Part shown: positions 25,500-37,032 of the stretch, piece by piece
Position numbering within the stretch: position 1 is the stretch's first letter
Layout: each line of letters opens with the position of its first letter
Source: Margaritispora aquatica
Lineage: Eukaryota > Ascomycota > Leotiomycetes > Helotiales > Discinellaceae
Length of the DNA stretch: 64,000 bases
Assembly (NCBI GenBank): GCA_007644065.1
Contig: VJWN01000001.1
Location: 2,370,340-2,434,339, forward strand
Direction: 5' to 3'
The notes under the pieces: generated by a model
Databases searched by the model: none
Told to the model about the DNA's origin: nothing
What the model saw: only the letters and a program-made list of their open reading frames with translations
Program-made: the position numbers and the translations under genes

Positions 25500-26175
25500 T
25501 GGAATCACGATAATTGATGATTGATGATTGAAGACAACGCGGGACGGCCGTGAATCAGATTTGAAGACAATTGGATAATATCAACAATGTGGCTGTAATC
25601 ATACCTTATAACAAACAATGATTTCACAACCCAGATAGTAAAAAGACTTCCATTGCGAGTCCCAAAGCTGGAGGCAATGGAAGACAATAACGTGCCGAGC
25701 GACTTTCCGGCCCACCTCAAACTTCGTAGTAAATCTACGATAGGTCAACAATGCCTATAAAACTTTCATAAATTATTCTATGCTTGTTTACGAAATGTTC
25801 ATTGAGGTCTTCATATTTCCCGACTTTTGCTTGTCAGCCTCGCACAAGCATGGCGGTGGCTTGAGCTACACACCCCAATTGGCCAGAACTAAGGTCAGTG
25901 GGTGGGCAAGGCTGCAGATAAAGTTGAATCAACAACACTGCCTAACATTCATCAACGACAATCAAAGCAACAACGAACAACCACAGACTGCAGCATTTCG
26001 TGCATCTAGCACATGAAATTAGCTGAGCGCTTCACAAGCAGACCTGCGCGATATTTTGAAGATTCCATAGCTCCTAGGACTGCGAAACAATCGTACCAGG
26101 CGCATCTGATCGGCAAAACCCCATCGAGTCGCATTTCAACGAGCAAGCTCAATATCACAATCACAACCGCACAAG
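25500..26175. other. Intergenic region, 0.7 kb
   Basis: Contains the promoter of the DUF1168 gene. A short frame starting at 26013 overlaps that gene in another frame and is judged spurious. Confidence 0.4.
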
Positions 26176-26775
26176 ATGTCCGAACCCATCCCCGAAAGCA
26201 TCCCCACCTCGCACGACCCCCGCTCCAAACGGCCGACCAAGAAACGCGCCCTCTCCCCGCGCGCACAACGAGCCTCCGAACTGGACGCCCTCTTCGCCAA
26301 GCCCGACGTGCCCATCGTGCTGCCTCCGTCTACATCCACATCCTTGACCACCACCTCATCCTCGCACAACAGCCACGTGCCCGAGATCGTGCAGAACGTG
26401 CAGGGCTCCAGCGCGGGAGCGGGTTCGGGCGAGTTCCATGTGTACAAGGCGAGCAGGAGGCGGGAGTACGAGCGGCTGAGGGGCATGGATGAGGAGGTGC
26501 GCAGGGAGGAGGAGGGCGAGAAGTGGGAGAGGGAGAAGAGGGAGAGGGAGGAGAGGGATAGGGAGGTTACGAGGAAGAAGAGGGAGAGGAGGGAGAGGCT
26601 GAAGAATAAGGGCAAGGGTGGGAAAGGGAAGAATGCGGGTGGGGAGAGTGTGGGGGATGAAGTGAAGGGGAGTAAATTGAGGATGGAGATTAAGCCTAGG
26701 ACTGAGGATGGAGAAGCTGAAGAGGGTGCAGAGGTCACGCAGGAGGTTGGGATTGTGATTCATGATGATGATTGA
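26176..26775 (+). CDS. PRKRIP1 / DUF1168 family nuclear protein
   Basis: 199 residues in a single exon. The centre carries the family hallmark '[20 protein letters not shown]' (about residues 78-97), followed by a long, highly charged helix of Glu/Arg/Lys (about 98-145) and an acidic tail. In animals this family (PRKRIP1) is a component of the catalytic spliceosome, bridging U2 snRNP and the active site through its long helix; the same role is inferred here. The gene has higher GC and strong purine bias because of the Glu/Arg/Lys helix, which also creates a long but meaningless open frame on the opposite strand. It is convergent with CCT3, whose stop codon is 165 bp away. Confidence 0.9.
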   Translation: MSEPIPESIPTSHDPRSKRPTKKRALSPRAQRASELDALFAKPDVPIVLPPSTSTSLTTTSSSHNSHVPEIVQNVQGSSAGAGSGEFHVYKASRRREYERLRGMDEEVRREEEGEKWEREKREREERDREVTRKKRERRERLKNKGKGGKGKNAGGESVGDEVKGSKLRMEIKPRTEDGEAEEGAEVTQEVGIVIHDDD

Positions 26776-26939
26776 GGGGTATCATGGATTGGCTACAATC
26801 ATGTGGGAAGAGAGATGCCACTTCATGAAAATCGCACATACATTGGCCTTTAGCTTCTATGCTATGATACAAGGGTATGCCCACCGAATCATGATCGCTG
26901 TAATACACTGACTTTTTTTCTTCATAATAAGGTTCTAAT

Positions 26940-28858
26940 CTACTCTTCAGTACCTGCACCTCCACCTCCAGCTTGTCGTGCTGCCTTTGCACTACAAATG
27001 TCGTCTACTCTTAGAAGCAGGCAAGCAGACTATTCTAGTGTTAGCATGATCGAAATCGGAATGAAACATGTATAACTCACCTCAACTGCTGTCTTAATGC
27101 TCTGTAACTTAACTGCCTCGGGCTCCCAAACACCGTACTCCTTCATGTCAACCAACTTTCCGGTATCGCCGTCAATGCCCCAAGTGCTTCCACCCTCGGC
27201 GTGCTTCGCCCTTAATGCGGTCAGGACTCTCACTGGACTTGCACCTGCATTCTGAATCAGAGTTCTTGGGATGACCTCCATTGCTTCTGCAACAGCCTTG
27301 TATGGCCATTGTTGGACACCCTCAATGCTCTTTGCCAACTGACCAAGGCGTACTGCAACAGCCATTTCGGTCGCTCCTCCACCTGGTGAGAGTCTGGGGT
27401 GGAACATCACGTTTCTCGCGACAGCCATCGCATCAGCCAAGTTGCGGTCAATCTCATTCAGAATATCCTTTGATGGGCCACGCAGAAGAATTGTGCAGGC
27501 CTTAGGCGATTTGCACTTGGTGAGGAAGGTGAAATACTCGTCTCCGATCTTCTCAATCTCGAAGAGTCCACATTGAGTTCCAACATCAGATTCTTGCAAG
27601 TCTTCAACACGATTCACGACAGTTGCACCAACAGCACGAGCTACTCTGTTGTTGTCTGTCTTGCGAACTCGTCGAAGGGCTGTTACGTTGGCCTTCATGA
27701 AGTAATGTTGTGCGAGATCTGACATCGTTAGCTTAGCAATGGATTCCGAGTGAATGACATACCAGAAACTCCCTTCTCAGTGATAACCAAATCAGGCTTA
27801 AGAGCCAAGATAGCGTCACACATAATCTTGACCTGCTCTTCTTCAATCATAAGAATTTTGTTCCAGTCCTCCTCCTTGCTGATCTCGATGTTCGTCTGAG
27901 ACTCTCCCTTCTTATATTCCAGCGTGCAATCCAGAAGGATGATTCTTGGGTTCTCTATCCGCCGTCTCATCTTGGGGTGGGTAATATCCTTGTTGAGCAT
28001 AACACCGTCTAAGACTCTGCTGTCCTGGATCTCTCCACCCGGAACCTTCTCCACTCGTGCGTAACGCTTGATATCGACCTCCTTCTTGCCGCCTCCAATA
28101 TCGAATGTAACAGTCCGCACTGCCTTGAGAGCAAGATTGCACATAAGTTCCGACCATCTTGCGACGAACTTTGTGCCAATAGAGGATGCGATCAGTTCGT
28201 ACATAGCCTTGTCGTCATTGATATCCACAGGTAGAGAAATCTCATCGATGATCTCGAGAGCGTCTTTCAAAGCGTGCTTGAATGCAGAGATGATCACAAC
28301 AGGGTGGATGTTGCGCTCTAATTGTGGCAGAGCTTGGGCGAGCATTTCACCAGCTTTGTTTTATCAGCCAGAGCTCTCTATACCACCAGTTTTCACATAC
28401 CCAGAATGATAACAGTCGTGGTTCCATCTCCAACTTCCTCATCTTGTGTTCTGCTGAGCTCGATCATACTTTTCGCTGCCGGATGCGATACTTCGATTTC
28501 TCTGAGAATGGCATGACCGTCGTTCGTCAACACAATACCTCCCATAGGATCCAACAACATCTTCAGCATAGCCTTGGGACCCAAACATGATCGGATGATA
28601 TCTGCGACGCTACATTGGGTCAGCGTCCTCTTCTGAATGCTTCCACATCCCACTATGCGGGGTCGTTCGTTCGAACTTACGTCTTTGCTGCTGTGATATT
28701 CGAGAGCTGAGCTTTTCTCCCAACCTGCCTCTCCCCATTCTGGGTGTCTACACAATACTTGTCAGCTTCTTGGATTCCCACATGTGGTTTCTAGGCATAT
28801 AGTATTCTCTGAAAGCTCGCAGTTTAAACGTACTCATGACTATAACCGGAGCCTGCAT
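26940..28858 (-). CDS. CCT3: T-complex protein 1 subunit gamma (CCT/TRiC chaperonin)
   Basis: CCT gamma is one of eight subunits of the cytosolic chaperonin that folds actin and tubulin. Six exons: 28858-28834, 28747-28681, 28609-28401, 28353-27763, 27718-27081 and 27029-26940. Introns are 86, 71, 47, 44 and 51 nt, and every junction keeps frame. They encode 539 residues, the usual family length. Group II chaperonin motifs are present: NDGHAIL (60-66), the catalytic GDGTTTV (91-97) and LSPGGGATE in the second half. Exon 1 encodes only eight residues plus one base. The C-terminus ends in a Gly-rich tail (AGGGGAGTEE), typical of the cavity-facing CCT tails. Assignment to gamma rests on 'MQAPVIVMN' and 'QNGERQVGRKAQ'. 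Confidence 0.97.
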
Positions 28859-29293
28859 CTTGAAGGAGCTCGAGGCTTCGTGAAGCTACAAGAGGTATTT
28901 TATTGGTATGTTTAAGGAGGGAAGTTAGGTGTGAAGGCGGGGTTCTCAGCTTTGGTGGTGGGCTTGAAGCTCTTCCACCTGCAGTTTTCCCACGCGGGCG
29001 CGTTGATGTTCAAAATATTAAAAGTGGGTCTTCTGTCGCCTGATCAGGGGTGCAAGACAATGGAAGATATTAGTATCTAAGTAAGAAATTGGGAACGTGA
29101 GTAGCGCAATAAATACATTTATGTTGCTTTGAAGTTTTACATATGTATTGGAAGACATGTCAAGTCATTCCCTTCGAGACTTCGGCTTTCACAGGCATTT
29201 GGTGGATTCGATATTAGGGTATCAAATTTCCTTCTACGTTTAAAATTCTACATTATATTTCAAGGAGTGCCTGCACCCCTCTCTCGTTATATC
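28859..29293. other. Intergenic region between CCT3 and SDR gene
   Basis: 435 bp holding the CCT3 promoter and the 3' end of the SDR gene, both on the minus strand. No further gene seen. Confidence 0.4.
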
Positions 29294-30399
29294 TCATATC
29301 AAGCTCTCCTTTTCTGATATCTTTCGGCCTGCATATCCTTTCATAGCTGTGTCCACACCAGAGATCTTTCGGACAATAGCTTGTACCCCTACTGGAAGCA
29401 CATTTAACCAATCGATCCACCTTGCATAGAGTGGCATAGCCAGTACCGCACTGCTTCCCGCATCTATCATAGCAATAACCTCCTTCGCGACATCAACCGG
29501 CTCCAGAACGGGTCCAAAAAACGAATTTGGTGTCTTAACGCCGTTAAATAACGGGGTGCTGAGTTGACCTGGGGTTACCAATATCGTCTTGATGTTTGAA
29601 AGAGACTTGAGCTCTGCAGCTAGAGACTTGTGCATTGCCGTAAGTCCAGCTTTGGCAGCAGTGTAGTCAGAGAGACCGGCTGCACCGATTTGACCCAAAA
29701 CACTCGACATGGTCACTATTGTGCCCTGACCTTCTCGTATCATGCCAGGCAAAAAAGTCTTGAGAGTGTAGAAGTGGGATAAGAGATTCACGCTGAAGTT
29801 TCGGTCTATCTCGTCTATCGAAAGCTCAAGGAACGGCTTGCCATTGACAATGGCGGCATTATTAATAAGGATAGTTGGTGTTCCAAGCTATGCTAGATTA
29901 GCGTGAGTTCTCCAAGTTGTAGATAGATAGCACTCACATCTCTCTCTATCTCTATCGCGACTTTGGCAAGTTGTTCCTTGTTTCCCACATCACATTGGTA
30001 GGCTGTAACGCCTCGCGCTTCGCCAGACTCCAATTCCCTCACATCAAGCACAGCAACAGATGCTCCGCGCATGCCATAGACCTCTGCAATTAGAAGTCCC
30101 AATCCACTGGCACCACCTGTAATCACAATGACCTCCTCTGAAAAGTCGACCTGGCGAGGTTTCGAGTATGCGATCTGCTTATTGAGAATCCCCAAGAAGA
30201 ACAAGGCCGTAAGAAGCGACGCATAGCCGATCGAGAGTTGCATAGCTGTATGATGCCATGACATAGCCTGCGCACGCATACAAAGTGGTATGATCCATGC
30301 TACGAATGGATGCAGGAATGTGACATTGAGGACCTTGAGGAGAAGATCGATAGAGAGGGGCTTTGCCCAGGAAAGCTCTTGGCCTGGAGGATGATTCAT
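29294..30399 (-). CDS. Membrane-anchored short-chain dehydrogenase/reductase (RDH10/SDR16C-like)
   Basis: Predicted 351 residues from exons 30399-29938 and 29887-29294 with a 50-nt intron (GTGAGT...CATAG). The N-terminal ~75 residues hold two hydrophobic segments (about 24-44 and 52-72) that likely anchor it in the ER or lipid droplets. The Rossmann fold follows: TGGASGLG (94-101) for NAD(P) binding, NNAA (163-166), and the catalytic triad Ser216, Tyr229 and Lys233 in the spacing usual for SDRs (YTAAK). This resembles the SDR16C retinol/sterol or lipid dehydrogenases. Substrate cannot be told from sequence. The gene is divergent from the membrane protein at 31270. Confidence 0.92.
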
Positions 30400-31269
30400 A
30401 ATGGATGATATATTGTAGACAGGCTTGCTGATAAGAAATGAATGAAAGAAATCGATGAAGAAGAGAAAGAGAAAATCAACAAACTGGCATCATTTTCTCG
30501 TCGTCTCGGACATGAGACGACAGGAGTCTCTTCGTTTCATGGCAGGATGGAAGCGGCTATTTTGTCTGTGCTCAGCCTTGCCCTGATGATGATATCTTGG
30601 CGAGTGACATTTGACAAGCAGCATCACTTCACTTCATGTCGAGATGTTTTTCTTTTTCATCAATTAACAATGGAAACTTCAGACAAGTTATCATCAAGGT
30701 CAAGTCGCGCTCAAAGCTTTGGGACAGAGGAGCAAGTCAGCATTTATCTGGAATATCGGGATATGGTTATTAATAGGAACCAAGATGCCCCCTTCCAAAT
30801 CGTTGCCGTAGCCATGCATTTCAATGTTTCAATCTTTTTGCCATTGGTCTTCAGTTTCACCCAGCCAGTGCAGGGTCGAGAGCTTTTATGACTTTATGAC
30901 ATGCTTGTTATTGTGCTACTCGAACCTTAACACAGGAGTGTTAAAAGTTGGAGGCTGCTTGCAGTATCGGGGTTCGATGCTTTTATGCCTTCAACATAGC
31001 GTCTCATATCGTGGCCCTTTTGGCTTCTGCAACGGCTCATGGACTGTCGAGGGTTGGATTTGTTCTTTGTGTCGTTAAGCCCTGTTGAGACCCGAGATGA
31101 ACTGTTGGATTTTGTTGGAGTGCGCGTGGCACAGCAAGGCATCTTAGTCTTCTGAAAGTCCTACCTAATGCTCGCCTCTCCCTCTTGAGAATCTCATATT
31201 GCGTTCTGCGCTCCTAGGAATCCCCAATTTCAGAAGAATAGAATTCAGATTCGTTAAGCTTGAAAAGTT
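30400..31269. promoter_or_regulatory. Divergent intergenic region
   Basis: 870 bp between the SDR gene (-) and the membrane protein (+), so it must contain both promoters. No TATA element close to either start is convincing. The open frame at 30442-30891 has no domain and is judged spurious. Confidence 0.4.
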
Positions 31270-32828
31270 ATGCGTCTTCCTTTTGCAAGTCCGGTGCTTG
31301 TTTCTACTCTACTTCCTTGTATGTTATTCATGCATGAATGATGGCGTCGCCATATAAAAGCTAATACTATCAAAGATGTACTGGCCTTAGAGTGTTCTCC
31401 TCAGACATTGACCAATTCGTCAAATAGTTACCTCAACATTAGTAGTCAGAATGACCTGCGTGTTCTCAATGCGACGAATTGCACGACTTTCGTTGGTCAA
31501 ATCAACATTATGACCAACTTTACAGGCTATTTTGCGCTTGATCAAATCACAAATATCACAGGCGGCATCTATTGTAACAGCGTTGTGCCAATGCTGTTTT
31601 CCGTAGACATGAAGGTGCTTCAACACACCCCTGTGATAAGAGTGAGCAGTAATCAACTGGGATTCATCGAATTCCCCAAGCTTTTGGAAGTGGTAGATCT
31701 ATATATCTCGGGTGGCAACCAGTTGTTCATTAACTTCCCTTCCATGACAAATGCCTCGACTATAGAGATCGCAAACAGTTACGTTTATGAGTAAGCTCTC
31801 TTTGCCTTCTGTTCTTTCATACTCAACCAAGACATGTTCAATCTGATCATGAACAGCTGGAATTTTGCGGCGCTGCTGAATGTGGAAAACAAATTGGTGG
31901 TCAGCAACTTATTGAATCGTGATGAACGAGCCCTGGGCTACACAACATTCTTTGATTATGAATATCCACACTCCTATATCGAATTTCCGTCTCTTCAACG
32001 AGCTTCCAATATTATGTTTGGTGGGAACATTACAGCGTGAGTTCATCACTTTCATATCATGGACTATGTACTTACAGATTTAGTATCTACCTTCCTCGTC
32101 TTACAGCTGTTCATCCTAGAAATATGTCCGAGACTGAAGGTGGAGTCTTCACGATTCTTGCCTACGATATAGCTGTGAGCCTAAGCTTCTCAGAGCTTCA
32201 GACAGTGAACGAGCTTACATTTGGAGGGACACTTGAAAAGTAAGACTTCAAATCCGGTACACGAGTTAGTGTTGACATCCACAGGGTAAACTTACCCTCG
32301 CTTCGTTCGGTCGATACAATGCTGCTTTACGGAGCTTTGCCCCTTCATGTCAATATGTCTTCTCTCACGAGTGCGAAAGACATTCGTCTCCACGGAAAGA
32401 TAGACAGGTCAGTGCTTTTGACATTCTCTAGCCTTGCACGCAAATGTACTAAAATGCGAATCAGGGTCGACTTCCCCGCCTTGAAGAACGCATACTCGTT
32501 AGAGATCTATACTGAAAATAATCTGGATTGCATTGCTGTCAACTCAAATTATGGCAGTATCGTCAGTAGACTCGATTGCTGGATCGTAAGGAGATATGTC
32601 AAACCTCTCTCAACTGGCGTCAAAGTTGGAATCAGTTTTGGGACTATTGTTGGTTTTGCGGTCCTCTCTGGAGCATCTCTTATGGCATATCGTTATATCA
32701 CTAGGCGGAAGATGCTCGCCACAGAGCAGGCACAGACACATGAAATGCAACCATTAGGATCTGATGAGGATGCCCTCCCAGGTTACAGTCCAAGGGCAGT
32801 GGGACAAGACGGCACCATAACAATATGA
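31270..32828 (+). CDS. Type I membrane protein with Ecm33/receptor-L-like beta-solenoid ectodomain
   Basis: Predicted 430 residues from six exons: 31270-31318, 31376-31790, 31857-32036, 32078-32239, 32285-32407 and 32465-32828. Introns are 57, 66, 41, 45 and 57 nt and all junctions keep frame. Exon 1 is a signal peptide ending around VLA-LECS. The ectodomain has many Asn-X-Ser/Thr sites. Repeated short units built on 'FPKLLEVVDLYISG', 'FPSLQRASNIMFGG' and 'LPSLRSVDTMLLYG' resemble the leucine-rich strand turns of Ecm33/Sps2 proteins and receptor L domains. A transmembrane helix (about 360-383) and a ~45-residue cytosolic tail with Pro-Gly-Tyr follow. Having a tail instead of a GPI signal is unlike Ecm33, so a sensing role is possible but unproven. 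Confidence 0.8.
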
Positions 32829-34041
32829 TTGGGAGAAGTAGGATACACTCATGTAAGCAGCGAGAAGTTCTCACGATGATACTAAGTGTAACACGGATGA
32901 AGCGAGGGCGAGAAAGGATAAGGGATATACCAATAATTTGCGGTATGTAGCAGAGCATCACGGACAAGACAAAGGTTACTGAATATGATCTCTTCAGAAG
33001 CACCATGCGTTCTACTGATCCCGAGATTTTGGTTATGACAGATCGCGCGCAATCGCCTAAAATAGCCAGTGGCTTGGCCGATGAGATGCACATCATATCG
33101 AGTTCCCTTCCGAGGTTGGGACAAAAGTGTGAAGTTTCAGGAGATGCACGGACTTCATGGTTCATCCGGAATTCTCCAGACAAAATCGTCCGAGTTTTAC
33201 AGTGGCCAATACCGAAACATATTTCTTGTTGGTTTTTTAATCCTCAAACCCAGGGAAATATGTGTGTACGGAATATGACACCCCTTTACAATTTCAAGTC
33301 CGATGACCGTTCTTGCAATGATTCGTGGTTTTCCCAAATCATGCTTTTAGTCTTGAACAGGCTTGCATGAGGGGCACATCGAATTGTCTCCAAACAGGAT
33401 CAAATCCGATGTCTCAAAACAAGCTTGCTAGCAACATGAAACATATTCTCAGGGCTTGCTCGGGTACAAGATCATCACTCCCGGCTCGGACTAAGCCTCA
33501 GCTGGGTGTCGGCGGACTCGGTAGCATAATCTGCCCACCCTCCAAGTATGACCCATGTTTATCTGTGGAGTATGGAGAGCCACACCTGCCCCTGATTCCA
33601 CGTCCACAACTGAAATCGACCATATATCTGTGGATGTATACTTCGTGCGCAACGACACTCTGATTTGCTTCTAGCTTGTTTGACAAGAGCACCTTATAGA
33701 GCTTTAGCTTATGGATAATTTTTTGTCGATTCAACAAGACAAGGGCAAACTCAATCTCCTTCAGCAGCATTGACCACACGGCGATTCAGGTACGAGCAAG
33801 GCACGGGATCTAAACTGGTCAGTACCGAGTCATCCCTGCTTCAGGGCAGTCTCTCATCTTCAACCCTCCCATGTTTCATGAACACGACCTTGCCTCTCTC
33901 ACCTCAGCATCAAACCAGCAACACCACACCACAAGCTGTTATATGTGCGGCTGCACGTCCGTAGAATACGAACAAGACGGTACCTGTCAGCTTCATTTGC
34001 AACCCTATCCTCTATACTTTGCCGTATAGGTGTGATCCCTC
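32829..34041. other. Intergenic region, 1.2 kb
   Basis: No gene is supported. Open frames on both strands (33005-33370 and 32701-33183) overlap each other and lack domains. The end of this stretch is the promoter of the Zn2Cys6 gene. Confidence 0.4.
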
Positions 34042-35392
34042 ATGCTGCACAATCTATCTCACGAGCTCTCTACCAATATGCACCAACACACATTCGTAGA
34101 CCAAACACCCAAATCCGAACCTGGGAGGGCACCTCCTTCTTCGTCACTGGTTGTAAGGAACAGGAACAAGGTCATTAGGAAGAGAGCAAAATTTAATCCG
34201 GATCAACGGCAAAAAGTAAACGCAGTAAGGAAGCGAGGCGCATGCTTGCGTTGTCGTCTTATGAAAATCACAGTGAGTTTGAGGGACAGTCTGTAAGGCC
34301 AAATTTCCCGAGGTCCTGACGGTATCAAGTGTTCGGAGGATGATCTCTGTACGACGTGTGAACGAGCCGCGAGAATATGTTACGCGCATGAGAAAGGACC
34401 AATAGCATTCGTAGGATGTATACGGACAACGTTGGCCCAGGTCAGCGTCTTTGAACATGGTAAAAGCAATTCACTTGGCCAAAGTCTAACCTAAAGCTAA
34501 ATCGAGTCTAATAGTCTTCAACTCCACGCCCTTTCCAAATAACTCGTCCTGGAACTTTCCTGTGCTGTCAGGTAGACGGACCACCAGTGATATTCAGACA
34601 GGAAGCACAGTCGCCTCTCAAGATGTTTCAATAATGTCTGGTCTCATGATCCATACCATGCAATTATGGATGGGAAGTATGAAAGGACCAAAAATGAAAG
34701 CAGCCATCATGGTACCTGATACGGCAGCAATGCGAGCGATGAGAAGTGTTCTCGAGTTCGAAATTACCACACTCCTTGACTTGGACTCAGTCAAAGAAAT
34801 GCGGCAGTGTTTTGCAACTATGTTTGCGCTCGCAGCATATCCAAATCGCGATCGTGAGCTGTTTGCAATGGCTGGGCATCAGTGTCTAAAGTGGCTTGAC
34901 AGGAAGCTGAAGCCATACTTCCTAGCTAGTTGTTCTAGTCAAGATCTTCAGGCGTTGATGCTACTGGTGTTTGGAACAATCTTTTCGGTAGCAAGCGCTA
35001 CGCCTGTTGTGGAACATCCTTTGTTTCCTACTGATGAGGTATGTTACGTTACAACTCGCTTCTAAAGTTTCTCGCTGACTGTTGTGGTTCAGGAGCAAGC
35101 AGGAACAGGATCAAATACAACTTTGTTCGACGCACTACAGGAGCATCTATGTCGGATGCTGGTCTATTACATCAGTTTCTTAGCAAGTCGGATAGGCTTT
35201 GAACGGCCCGCGAGCTTTGCTGGACTTATGGGTCAAGTCGAGGCAAGGAGTCACGGCTGGCGCGAGAATGCAGCTCTTTTCGCTGCAGCGGGGTTGGAGA
35301 AGCATGGTGCGAAACTGTTTCGGCCATTACGTATTGGGTTGAAAAATGGATCGAGTCCAATGCCGTCAAGTCCGCAAGTAAAGGAAGAGTGA
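34042..35392 (+). CDS. Zn(2)-Cys(6) transcription regulator
   Basis: Predicted 394 residues from exons 34042-34272, 34330-34459, 34515-35038 and 35093-35392; introns of 57, 55 and 54 nt, all in frame. The zinc cluster is textbook: Cys68-x2-Cys71-x6-Cys78-x5-Cys84-x2-Cys87-x6-Cys94, with intron 1 falling exactly before Cys78. A basic stretch (RNRNKVIRKRAK) lies upstream of the finger as a likely nuclear signal. The C-terminal 250 residues are a helical region with no recognised fungal TF middle-homology motif, and the protein is short for the family. Target genes are unknown; the adjacent decayed gene and aminotransferase are possible but unsupported targets. Confidence 0.9.
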
Positions 35393-35910
35393 GCAGATGA
35401 CTGCACACGAATTAATCTATAATGCTTAATCATGACAATATGTAGTGCGCTAGTCACAGTAGATGGGGCATCACAATCTGAATGAGCTTCTCGCTAAGGC
35501 CCGTTGAATATCTCGAGGCGAAGGAAGATAGGTATTGTGTGTGCATAGGAGACTTGCAGGTGAACTTGACTCTCTTGCTTCCTTCTCTATTTTCCTATCT
35601 TCTTAGTCAACCTTTCCTCTTATTCAGCAAACCATCATGCAAGTAATCTTACTAAGCACCAAAAAATGCGAATCTGTTTAATGCAGTCGTCTTATGACGA
35701 CATGAATTGTTATCGTTCGATGTCCGTTTCTGTCTCCCTTGACTAAGCTAAAACTCAACGCGCTTTATGCAAAAGATTCATCTCTCAACATTCCCGGAAA
35801 TACGCCAGGAAACTTCCCAAAAAATCTGCAAATACACAAGCTTGTGTGGCTCACACAACTTGCATGATCTTTGTTATGTCAACAAAAGTGTTGAGGAGAG
35901 GATAGCATGA
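35393..35910. other. Intergenic region, 0.5 kb
   Basis: AT-rich non-coding sequence between the Zn2Cys6 gene and the decayed gene. Nothing further seen. Confidence 0.4.
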
Positions 35911-36772
35911 ATGAAGAGCCTGGAGCCAGAGAGGGATGTCTTCACACAAGACTACATTTTTGGCGACAAATGTTCCACCATAGTTATTGAGCTTAGTCAC
36001 GGAAATACAATTGCCTTGACACCGCTTGAGTACAAGTCCCCCAGTGCCAAGGAGATGGAAGCATTCCTCGGCTTCAAGAATAAATTCGATGGCGTGGACA
36101 ACCGAGAGGTGCTCTCTTGTTTCGTTACAGATGAGCCACGCTACTCGGCTCTTCAGAAGGCTGCAGTTGCGGCTATAAGGTCGCCTGTCAAGGACAGCCA
36201 GGCTGCTGGGCGAGACTAGATATGCGCTATGAGCGGACCACAGGCAAAGCCTATCTGACCAAGATTGGAAATCCGCATATGGCATTTTATCCTAAGAGCA
36301 ATATATTGGGCGAAGATTTGGTTATAGAGAAAACATTTCCGGGAGCACAGCTCGCTTTGTTCGACCTTATGTTATTGTCTCGTCATCTTCAGCTGGGTAA
36401 TCAATCACGGTTGTTGATTGCGATGATATTCGTAGTTAATATGAATTACCCATCGTCATCGAGGAGATCCAGTCGTTCGTGATGCGCGATTTGCATTTCG
36501 AACACGTAGTCTGCTTCCAGACCATGCAGTTCCTTCATCCTGTGAAATTCAACGCTGTGTTAGCGCGGATGTTCCAGATCGCGCGCAAATCCGTGTCCTT
36601 TTCAGCTGCAGATTACTCTGCTGAAACCATAGAGTAGGTGTTCAGCAAGCATAAGTTCAGGCAGTTTAATCTGCTGAAGGAGGCGAAACGGTTTGGTGTC
36701 CCGCCTGGCTGGAATCTTCTCAAGGAGGAGACAATGCTCTCTTACCGCTCGCCAACGTCGGGGCAGGAGTAG
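35911..36772 (+). pseudogene. Decayed protein-coding gene, family not recognised
   Basis: Protein-like sequence continues on the plus strand but moves through all three frames. A frame from ATG 35911 encodes about 102 residues (with 'LEYKSPSAKEMEAFLGFKNK'). A second frame from about 36220 holds 'GNPHMAFYPKSNILGEDLVI'. A third from about 36450 holds 'SFVMRDLHFEHVVCFQTMQF', an in-frame TAG at 36635-36637, then 'HKFRQFNLLKEAKRFGVPPG' up to TAG at 36770-36772. No splice site explains the first frame change (the TAG ending frame 1 is followed directly by frame 2). One candidate donor (GTAATC near 36402) could explain the second. I do not recognise the ancestral family. An open frame on the opposite strand (35851-36285) looks less protein-like. 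Confidence 0.6.
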
Positions 36773-37032
36773 TATGATATATTGATACATTTTGAACGGG
36801 ATCCATCTTGGAAACCGGTTGTGCCTGAGATTGATCTGGAAACACACATGTTTGTCAGCTAAGATTAGAACGAAATAGAGTTCTAGTTTTGAATAAAATA
36901 AAATAAAATTTCATTGAAATTGAAACCAAGCTCTGGTTTAGGGGGTTCCAAGATGATGAATCAAGTCATGTATTGCCAGCTAAGTACAAGTGAACTGTGC
37001 GAACAGCGTTATCACAGCCCAAGTCATCATGT

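Noticed and set aside
26136..26738. 200-codon minus-strand frame opposite the DUF1168 gene
   Set aside because: Arises from the Glu/Arg/Lys-rich helix codons on the other strand; highly repetitive Ser/Leu/Pro composition.
33005..33370. 121-codon plus-strand frame between the membrane protein and the Zn2Cys6 gene
   Set aside because: Overlaps open minus-strand frames and shows no conserved features.
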